Made by a program: the position numbers and the translations under genes
Notes under the pieces: model-generated
What the model was told of the DNA's origin: nothing
Database searches by the model: none
What the model saw: the letters and a program-made list of their open reading frames with translations, nothing else
Part shown: positions 55,851-64,000 of the stretch, piece after piece
Position numbering within the stretch: position 1 is the first letter of the stretch
Layout: each line of letters begins with the position of its first letter
Source of the DNA: Bidens hawaiensis
Lineage: Eukaryota; Streptophyta; Magnoliopsida; Asterales; Asteraceae
NCBI GenBank assembly: GCA_021521415.1
Contig: JAIQDT010001732.1
Span: 186,001 to 250,000, forward strand
Length of the DNA stretch: 64,000 nucleotides
Direction of reading: 5' to 3'

Positions 55851-57268
55851 GTGGAAAGAATAAAATATGAAAATCTCACCCTTAAGAAACTTGAAAAGGC
55901 TTTGAAAGATAAACTAGAAGCAAAACAAAAGGATTTCTCCAAACTTCAAAAGGATTTTAGTGTAAAATTTTGTCACCACTTAGATGAAAAAGAGAAAATT
56001 GTCGAGTTAACTTCCGTGTTAGACGCTTCAAAGTTGGAGATTGCAAAAATAACTGCTAACTTGGAAAATGATAAATTCAACTTTAAGAAATTCGATGTCT
56101 CTAGTGCTGTTGTCAAATCTGTGATTGAAAAACAGTTAAAATGGAAAGAGAACAAAAGTGAGGGTATTGGGTACATGTTAGTTACTCCTCCATATAATGA
56201 AAATTACATTGGGCTTCTTCTTACTAAAGAAGAGGAAGCAAGGAAACCGTTCATGCAGTACGGCAAGCCAACTGCAAATGGCAAAAGTGTTCATGGTTCA
56301 GTCAAATCTACTAAACCATCATTGAGAGTGAATGATACTAATGTGTTTACTTCACGTGAAGATGAAGTAATTATAGAGGATTAGACTGATGAGGAGGAAG
56401 ATTTACTTGTTTTAAATAATAAAGACATTAATTCTACTGTTTCTTTAAATTTGCCTATTTTGGATTATGTTGCTACTAATGTTTGTGTGGGCTCTATTTT
56501 TAAGAGCAAAGACAACTGTGTGGTTGATCCTTCTAAAACTTTTAAAACTTTTGTTGTGGTTTCAAATAACATTTATAAAAATAAAAGTTTGCATAAACAT
56601 TTATCACCTAAGTATGTTAAGAAGGAAGTTCATGTGTTCATAATTGTAATAAATCAAATGTTCAGTCCAAAGCGGGACAAACTGGCTCACAGAACAGGTC
56701 AAGACCAGGGGTTGACAACAATTATTTTTATATTAAAAGGCAAGCATGTTTCAATTGTGGCATTATTGGTCACACTGCTAGAAATTTCCCACACCGTCCT
56801 TATGTCCTATACTACAGACATAATCAGAGGAATATGTCTCGAGATACCTTCAATAAATTTAATTCTAATAAATCAAGGTATTACAAGGCAAATCCCTCTG
56901 ATGGTTATTGGAAAAGAAACAAGGCTGACAGGTTGAAATCCCATCAGGCTAAGCCTGCCATATTTCAAAAGCGTGATGGAAAATCGACGTCCCGAGACTA
57001 AATTCGGCCTCTAGATCGAAATCAATCTTGAAACCAAAGTCTAACATGACTTCCATCCGAAAACCCGAGACAAAGTCAATCGTTTACGCTAGTCACAAAA
57101 TTATAAAACCCAACAATAAAAGGTTGCCTAATTCTTCGGTGTCTAAATCACAAAAGACTTCCTGTTCAATCTTAGATAACCAGGAAGACATGTCATGGCA
57201 ACCTGTATCTTGCATAGATGAATCAGGAGTACCCAAACATTACTGACTGGGTACCAAAAACTAATTAA
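55851..57268 (+). pseudogene. Sire-C gag, C-terminal half
   Basis: A coiled-coil-like segment (LEKALKDKLEAKQKDFSKLQ) and a GIGYMLVTPPYNENYI block correspond to the middle of the Sire-B gag. A knuckle CFNCGIIGHTARNF at 56,747-56,790 has lost its last Cys to Phe. The gag end DWVPKTN is followed by TAA (57,266-57,268). Several frames are used. Confidence 0.8.
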
Positions 57269-57279
57269 TCTCACACATC

Positions 57280-58020
57280 GTGCAGGAACATCTATGGAGG
57301 AATATCATCAGACCTTGGTATATTGATAGTGGTTGTTGCATATGACATGAGACATCTCTCAACTGCACGACATTCAAATATTTAATGGAGGGTATGTTTC
57401 CTTTACGGGAGGAGAATCCAACTATCACAATTCAATCATAGGGCTAAACTGTGCTTGATTAGTACCGGCTTTCGTTGAACTGAACAAGCGAAATGAGAAT
57501 GTCAGTCTAGTGCTAAAAAGGGCGAATAGCAATCGGGCTAAATGCATGGCTACGACTCCTAATTCTAACTTTAAAGGGCTTCGTTTCGGCCTATGAAATC
57601 TCAGTTCTGTAAAAGCCGGTCTTTGAGAGCATAAAGAGGGCCTTCTAATTCATAAAGAGGGTCTAGCTGCCCATCCGTTATAGTTGCTTCAGAAAAAGAA
57701 ATTGGAAGGTTGGGCGATCTCCTATCCTGTCCGGTCGTTGTGGCAAGCGAATCAACATCGATAAAATGGGAAGATCACATAGAAGGGTACTATAAGCAAT
57801 GGTGTTCTTAAGTTCGAAAATGTCAATTTTGTTCCACAGTTAAAACACGGTCTGCTAAGTGTCTCGCCGATTTGTGGCAAGGGTTTTTCAACACATTTCA
57901 CAAACAAAGAGTGTCTTATTTTTAAACCTGGTATCATCATACTAGAAGATTGGGTTCTTGTTCGATCACAAAGAAAAGATAATGCTTACGTGATCGACAT
58001 GAATAAAAATGTTCCAGATG
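57280..58020 (+). pseudogene. Sire-C protease with a 360-bp insertion
   Basis: WYIDSGC (57,316-57,336) is a retropepsin active site with Asp kept, followed by a TGA. The usual following segment starts (MEGMFPLREENPT-like frames) but is interrupted at about 57,439. It resumes at 57,801 with GVLKFENVNFVPQLKHGLLS and CGKGFSTHFTNKECLIFKPG. The 57,439-57,800 sequence is not copia-like. Confidence 0.75.
57439..57800. other. Foreign insertion inside the Sire-C protease region
   Basis: About 360 bp that is visibly richer in G and C than its surroundings, with words such as aagccggtctttgagag and ggttgggcgatctcctatcc. It has no frame and no similarity to the other elements. Its style recalls plant organellar DNA, but I cannot identify it. 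Confidence 0.55.
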
Positions 58021-58029
58021 AAATCACTT

Positions 58030-59510
58030 GTTTATTTTCAAAAGTGTCGAAACATAATGCCATGCTTTGGCATCGTTGTCTTGGTCATGCTAATGTTAAA
58101 AATCTAAACCGTCAAGAAAGAACATTGTTCGAGGTTTGCCAGTCAAAGATTTTGTAACAATTGAGAAATATGTAGCTTTTGCTTTAGGAAAACGTCATCG
58201 TAAATCTCACAAACCAAAACTGGTCAATACCATATCATCTGTTTTTTAGTTGCTTCATATGGATCTGTTTGGTCCTGTTCATGTATTGATTCTTTCTCGC
58301 AGTTCATATTGTCTGGTTATAACTGATGACTACTCATGTTTTACTTGGATGTTTTTCTTATCAAATAAGAGTGAAACTGTAGAATTGATAAAGCCCTTTG
58401 TGGTGCTAAAGGAGAATCAACTCAATTTTAAGCTAAAAGGGATTCTACGTGACAATGGCACGGAGTTCAAGGAACTCAACGTTAAATAATTTTTGTGCCG
58501 AAAAAGGAGTACCCAGACAATACAATTCAACTCGTACACCGCAACAAAATGGTGTAGCAAAGAGAAGGAACAGAACCCTAATTGGAGCCGCAAGGACCAT
58601 GTTGTGCGACTCGAAGCTACCTCTGTTCTTCTGGCCGGAAGCGGTTAACACAGCGTGTTATGTTCAAAATCAGGATTTGACCAACAAAACACATATGAAG
58701 ACTCCTTATGAGATTGTTTATTGTCAAAAGCCCACTGTAGCAAACTTGTGTGCCTTTGGATGTGCATGCACTCTGTTGAATCTCGAATCAACTCCAAAGT
58801 TTGGAGCTAAAGCTCATGATTGCTACTTCGTGGGATACGATGGTCGCACTGCCTATATACTTTATAACAACGCGACAAAGCATGTTGTGGAATCTTATGA
58901 TCATGTACGCTGGCTAGAGGAGAATGAAACTGATGCTCGTGTCAGTTCTGACGGGTTATTTGATTATAATGAACTGTTTAAGCCATTTAATGTGTTTCCA
59001 GTTGTTGATGCAGGAAAATCAGGTGCAGAGGTTTCAAATATTGTTGATGAAGAAGGAGACATATCTGTTGGTTTACAAAAGTCTCTGGTGCTGGGTATCG
59101 ATCCATCGAAATTGTCGGATATTTCTCAGCCTTCGTCTTCAAGACCACAAGTACATGTTACTAAGATTGATTTTTCTCAAAAGTCTCCTGAAGAATGTAA
59201 ATTGCATATTGCTGAGACATCTGCGGCTGATGTTTCGTCCGCAGAGGGGGAGAGTACCACTGGTCAAATATTTGGTAGCACTCTTTTTCCAAATGTCATA
59301 CCAAACGAATACATTGCAAGTACCTCGTACTCGCACAATACCTTGGCATCTGGATGGAGGAACCCTCTATCTGAACTCCTTAAAGGCCTAAAAAAATTAC
59401 TGGCTACTAGTTCCGTTCCCGATCACTCTGTTCCAACAAGAATTCAACAGGATCATCCAATCGAGAATGTCATAGGTCCCCTTGAAACAGGCATCTCAGC
59501 CTTAAGTTAG
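58030..59510 (+). pseudogene. Sire-C integrase
   Basis: WHRCLGHANVKNLN (zinc region), then LHMDLFGPVHV, YCLVITDDYSCFTWMFFLSN and LRDNGTEF in the frame 58,250-58,489. The remainder is in the frame 58,449-59,510 (TRTPQQNGVAKRRNRTLIGA, YVQNQ, FGCACTLL). The third catalytic residue, normally Glu in NGVAER, is Lys (AAG at 58,560-58,562). The C-terminal linker is acidic and Ser rich. Confidence 0.88.
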
Positions 59511-59576
59511 ACAACACACATCAATAGGTGTCTATATTCCTGTTTTATTTCTCATATTGAATCGAATTCCGTTGCA

Positions 59577-60540
59577 ATGGCACTACAAGAACCAAATTGG
59601 GTGGAAGCCGTGCATGAAGAGTTAAATCAGTTTGATAAACTTAAGGTTTGGAGATCGTTTGAGTTACCCGTCAAGAAAAAGGCATTAGACACGAAATGGG
59701 TTTTCCGTAACAAGCAAGATGATACTGGGGTTATTGTTCGAAACAAGGTGCGGCTTGTGGTTCGTGGTTTTCGTCAGGTTGATGGTTTAGATTACACCTA
59801 AGTGTATGCTCTAGTGGCTTGTCTTGAGGCCATTTGAATTTTTTTGGAATATGCTTCCTACATGGGTTTCACAGTTTACCAAATGCATGTCATGACGGCA
59901 TTTCTGTATGGAGAAGTAAAGGAGGAGATATACGTGGATAAGCCACCTAGTTTTACTGATTCGAAGCATCCTACTCATGTCTATAAGTTGGACAAAGCTA
60001 TTTATGGTCTTCATCAAGCTCCTCGGGCATGGTATGCTACTTTGACGGCTCATCTGCTGGAGCATGGATGTAAGCGAGGAACCATCGATCAGACACTGTT
60101 CCTCAAAACTGTTGGGAAAGATTTGATCTTGGTTCAGATTTATGAGGACGGCATCATTTTTGCTTCCACTAGCAATGCTCTGTGTTCCGAGTTTGAGGAA
60201 ATAATAAAGAAAAGGTTTGAGATGAGTTCGTTAGGGGAGGTGACGACATTTTTGGGGTTACAGGTTCATCAGACTTCAACAGGAATTCTGCTACACCAAG
60301 GGAAATATGTCGAGGACATGTCGGCGAAGTTCGATTTCCAAGATTCTAAGTGTGCGGCGACTCCCATGGCGAAGAGACCTCTTCTTTCATCTGATCCTGA
60401 AGGGAAACCCGTAGATTAAACGTACTATCGATCAATGATCAGATCCCTGATGTATCTCACTACCAGTCATCCCGATATCATGTTTGTTGTCTGTCAATAC
60501 GCGTGTTTCCAAGCTAATCCTAAACTTTTCACTTAACTGT
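59577..60540 (+). pseudogene. Sire-C reverse transcriptase
   Basis: WVEAVHEELNQFDKLKVWRS, TKWVFRNKQDD and RLVVRGFRQVDGLDY, then stops, then MHVMTAFLYGEVKEEIYVDK, IYGLHQAPRAWYATL and TTFLGLQVHQ. The catalytic YVDD motif reads YEDG (60,141-60,152), losing one of two essential aspartates. TAA at 60,417 and further stops follow. Confidence 0.9.
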
Positions 60541-61045
60541 TGTTAAACGTAATTTTAGATATCTGAAAGGGCAACCGAAGCTAGGTCTTTGGTATCCCAA
60601 AACCTCATATTTTGATTTATATGTTTTTGCTGACAGCAATTATGGAGGTGATGATATTGACATGAAATCTACGTCTGCTGGATGTCAATTCTTGGGTGAT
60701 CGACTTATTTCATGGCAATGCAAGAAACAACAAACGATGTCCACATCCATTGCTGAGGCTGAGTACATTGCTGTTTCTGCATGCTGTTCATAGGTTATCT
60801 GGATGCTACAACAATTACTGGATTATAGTTTGGAATTTCTTGACGCTCCTATCTTTGGTGATAATGATGCTGCTATTTTTATTGTTAAAAATCCGGTTCA
60901 GCATTCTAAAACCAAGCACATTGACATAAAAATGCATTTCATTCGTGACTGTTACGACCGGAAATTGATTCATCTTGAACAAGTTCACACTGATAATAAT
61001 GTGGCGAACTTATTTACAAATTTCGACGATTTAATGTGCTTGTAG
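60541..61045 (+). pseudogene. Sire-C RNase H
   Basis: YLKGQPKLGLWYPKT, ADSNYGGDDIDMKSTSAGCQ (usual DSDY is DSNY), AEAEYIAVSACCS, QHSKTKHIDIKMHFIRDCYD and NNVANLFTNFDD. A stop lies after ACCS. The decayed end closes pol. Confidence 0.88.
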
Positions 61046-61799
61046 GATTACTTAAAATGTTACATTTCGACGATTGAGTCTTTTTTAGGTTAAATTTGTA
61101 CATAAAAATTTTTATTTCTGTTTAATTTTTTGCATAAATTTAGGGAGGAGAAAATTCAAAAATACATAAAGAGTGAGTGTGTGTTATATTATTCAAAAAT
61201 TCAAACAGAGTGTGCGTGTATTATAAATTCAAAAATTCAAAAAGAGTGTGCGTGTGTCTTATAAAATTAAAAAAAATATATACAAAACTTGGCTTTTGGT
61301 CCTTTTTCTAACTGAGAAGTGATATGATTATTCAGTTACAAGCTTTATAAGAAGCTCAAAATGTTTTAAATAAAAATTTGATCCAACCTTTGGAAAATGA
61401 TAGGTAAATTGATTTTGTGTGCCTATCGTTTTAAGTACTAAGCTAAAAAGGCTATTGAACAATCATTGATAAGTATGGTAGCTTTCCATGATGCGTAAAA
61501 GTTTGAAGTGATATAAACTAAATCAGCTAAACGTACTATGAAGAGTCATTTTAAAGATTTATGCATGTCTCTAGATAAATCTCTCCAATTGAAAGGCAGA
61601 AAAGCAATTACCCAGTCATGCACGAGCCCGTTAATGTCTTGATCACCAAAAATATTTTATTCTTTAATTATTGATAAAAAAGAGTGCATATAATTATTGT
61701 AATAATAGTATATAATCTTGAAGTCAAAATTGTTTTAAAGCGTAAAGGGTTAAACTAGAACTACAAGGGTGGGGCATTCAAATTAGTCCTAAACACTCT
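61046..61799. other. Sire-C post-pol spacer; no gene seen
   Basis: AT-rich, with a short imperfect tandem repeat (attcaaaaattcaaa with gagtgtgcgtgt, 61,150-61,265). No coding content. Confidence 0.5.
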
Positions 61800-62215
61800 G
61801 AATGTAAGGCTTGTAAGTCCGGACGGCATGTAAGTCCAACGTTCAACCTTAAAGCTTAAAATTTTTGTTTGTATAGCAAAAGTCAAAAACGTTTTGATCA
61901 AGAACTAGGGGGTTGGAGTCAAAGTAGGGTGATCTGGAGAAGCCAAATACACTTTGAGAAGAGATAAGATGCATCATAGGTCCATAAGTGATGTCCATCT
62001 AAGCTGTATGCCTAATTGAACCTAATGCATATCATTGATGCAATGAAAATCAAGCTAAGTATCTAAATACCTGTTATTGACATGTTCTCCATGTCATAAT
62101 AATGTTGAAAATGAATCATTTTGAAAGCATCTAAGTCAATATGATTCCATGTTAGGATCTTTTCATAAATGTTTGCTCATATGACAAAACTGAAATTTGA
62201 TCCCGCAATATGTTA
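61800..62215 (+). other. Conserved non-coding block (Sire-C copy)
   Basis: The reverse complement aligns with 39,180-39,590 and 28,080-28,450. Core at 61,930-61,980 (agccaaatacactttgagaa, gatgcatcatagg). Same position relative to pol and the envelope-like gene as in Sire-A and Sire-B. Confidence 0.78.
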
Positions 62216-62439
62216 GAACTACTGAAGGCCAGGTGGTAAAATTTGGTTTTATTTGGTTTTTATATTTATTTTATTTTTAAAATTTTCATTTTTATCTTAT
62301 GTCTTTGACTTTAACTCACATTTATTCTTGTCGAAACAAATGCGTTAAAGAATTGTTTTTATCAAACATAAAGCAAGCTTTATGTTCATTTGTGGTCTTA
62401 GCCCATGAGGCCTAGTACGCCTATTGTGTTTTCGGCCGA

Positions 62440-63337
62440 TATGGTCTGCCCAGATGATAGTGAAAATCCTTGGGTTTTCGGCCCAAATCAAAACTTTGAT
62501 ATTTAAAGGGCACTTGATATGATTTGTGTTTATTATTTTCAAAAAAAAAATCAAATGGCAAATTATACTCTCTTCTAAATTTCAATAATCATACTTGCCA
62601 TTATTTTCATCTTCTTCGCTTTCACTAATCTTTGTAGGTAAATAAATTCGCTTTTAAGGATTTGTTTCCGGGTCACTGTTAAATGATCTATGGACCTTAA
62701 GAATGTTTTGATTTAAATGGGTTATTTTTTAGTGTTATGTTTGATTGTAAGAATGTGATTGTGGTGCCTATTTGTGGTGTATTGTGGTCTTGTTATGAGT
62801 TTTTTTAGAAGTTGCAGGTTCTTCGTTAATGGCGTTTTTGGTGTGTTTGGGAAGATGACACTTTATTCGAGACGGATTTCAAATGGTTTATATGCCCGAG
62901 ATCATCGAAGATCTCGGTATCCTGGGTTCTCGGGGATGGTTGACCGAAAACCTTTGCTCAACTAGAGAACCCCTGAGATTAACCGAGATCTCAAGCAGTC
63001 AAGTTTGATCGAGAACTCATAAGGTTGACCGAGAACCATAGGTTCTCGGCTGTCAAGGCTTATTTTTAACATAGAACTAATTTGTTGGACCAAAATTGCT
63101 TATTATTGACCGAAAACTCTTTATTTTGACAGAGAACTCATAATTTGGACAGAAAACTCATTGATCATATTTTAATATGTGTTAATTAGACTAAACTTAT
63201 AAAAAGGGACTTATAGTTTCATCATTCCAAGTCTTGGTCCTTATAATATTATCATGTTATCAAAAAAATAAAAAAAAAAACTAATAGAGTATGGACATAA
63301 GTTAATATGTATCTAACTTGACTCGTTTGTTGTAGTC
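62440..63337 (+). promoter_or_regulatory. Promoter and leader intron of the Sire-C envelope-like ORF
   Basis: TATA-like GATATTTAAAGGGC (62,497-62,511), leader exon ending CTTTGTAG|GTAAAT (intron from 62,638), inverted repeats CCGAGATC/GATCTCGG (62,896-62,917) and CCGAGAACC/GGTTCTCGG (63,029-63,049) plus single GAGAACT words inside the intron, a second TATA (CTTATAAAAAGGG, 63,196-63,208) and 3' splice site TTTGTTGTAG ending at 63,335, 2 nt before the ATG. Confidence 0.55.
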
Positions 63338-64000
63338 ATGGCTAATCAAGCATCTCTCAGATATGTTGATACGCACAATATAGTTGGATGTCTGTTTGAT
63401 CCTCCTCCAGCTCACAAAGAATTCAGGTAAATGATTTTGGGGCTGAATACATGTAGGATTCCTCACGCATTACGAGAAAATACTATGATTTGCAAGTAGA
63501 TGGTGACAGATTTCTGGAACCATGCCTCAATAAATAAATGAGGGGAGCAGTTACCATTGACTCTACTTATATAGAAGAGACCAGTGACTATCTTTGAAGC
63601 TATTATACGAGAAGTGTTGCTTGTTGGTGATCAACATGAATACCCTACATAGTATTAAACTGAGGTTGCAGCAGAGATCGTGCAACGAATGGTCTATGAA
63701 AGAACCTATCCTCCTGCCATCAAGAAGCTATTCCATCCATACTAGAGGTTTTTGATTCACACATTCTTTACGTGTGTCTCGGGAAAAAACGGGGGTTCTG
63801 ACGAGATCAGTCGTCGGATGTGGTTGCTTTGATCATGGTCTGGAATTATAACTACTCAAAGTTCGTGTCAGATGAGATGATAACCAACCTAAAGGGGAAG
63901 AAGAAAGAGATGTTTATGATGTATCTAAGGTTTCTACAGATGATCTTTGATTCTCATTATCATGATCTGAACCGATCTGTAAAGATGCTTGATCTAAAGG
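63338..64000 (+). pseudogene. Sire-C envelope-like ORF, N-terminal fragment
   Basis: From ATG 63,338: YVDTHNIVGCLFDPPPAHKE, stop TAA at 63,428, then LNTCRIPHALREN, and later YPPAIKKLFHPY and FFTCVSG in other frames. This is the N-terminal domain seen in Sire-A at 37,101-38,153. It has several stops and shifts and runs off the window. Confidence 0.85.

Larger units (their letters stand above)
55845..64000 (+). mobile_element. Sire-C: decayed plus-strand Sirevirus, both ends missing
   Basis: Gag C-terminal half, knuckle remnant, protease, integrase, RT, RNase H, conserved spacer block, envelope-like promoter, intron and gene start, all on the plus strand. The 5' LTR and capsid part are absent; their place is taken by the unrelated minus-strand LTR piece. 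The right side leaves the window. Catalytic residues are mutated in RT and integrase. Confidence 0.88.

Overview
The window is plant nuclear DNA made almost entirely of LTR retrotransposons, many nested in one another. The lineages are Ty1/copia of the Sirevirus type (extended gag, gag-pol order PR-IN-RT-RNaseH, plus an extra envelope-like ORF) and Ty3/gypsy of the Athila type. Base composition, the initiator-Met primer sites (TGGTATCAGAGC) and these element families point to a eudicot. Asteraceae is my best guess from the style of the Sirevirus ORFs, but nothing in the sequence proves it. No intact host gene is visible; the only host-like coding traces are an F-box-like exon (about 19.8-20.0 kb, minus strand) and a short PPR-like fragment (18.4 kb). 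All boundaries and identities were read by eye.

Layout. 0.8-9.0 kb: decayed minus-strand copia element (Copia-1) with one 5' LTR. 9.2-10.3 kb: scraps (gypsy protease, a plus-strand copia LTR with primer site, the start of a gypsy-type LTR). 10,267-18,318: complete non-autonomous LARD-like element with 2-kb LTRs, 4.1 kb of non-coding interior and the duplication CCGCT. 18.3-22.9 kb: the most host-like stretch. 22,861-53,313: an old minus-strand Sirevirus (Sire-A) flanked by AATAC. Its envelope-like gene is split by a younger minus-strand Sirevirus (Sire-B, 23,839-36,131, flanked by GTATT). Its right side is replaced by a gypsy LTR fragment (39.6-40.7 kb) and a large Athila element (40.7-53.0 kb). 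53.3-55.8 kb: copia LTR pieces in both orientations. 55.85-64 kb: decayed plus-strand Sirevirus (Sire-C) that runs off the window inside its envelope-like gene.

How the parts work together. Each autonomous-type element encodes gag, protease, integrase, reverse transcriptase and RNase H. The three Sireviruses and the Athila element add envelope-like or accessory ORFs 3' of pol. The main new observation is regulatory. In these elements the envelope-like ORF seems to have its own promoter and leader intron: a TATA box, a short untranslated exon, an intron of about 0.5-0.7 kb carrying family-specific inverted repeats, and a 3' splice site 0-2 nt before the ATG. The same inverted repeats stand upstream of the TATA box in the LTRs. 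In the Athila element they are paired palindromes (GCACGGnnCCGTGC type) about 21 bp apart. Three of these sets end 17-19 bp before a TATA box.

A conserved non-coding block also lies between pol and the envelope-like gene in all three Sireviruses.
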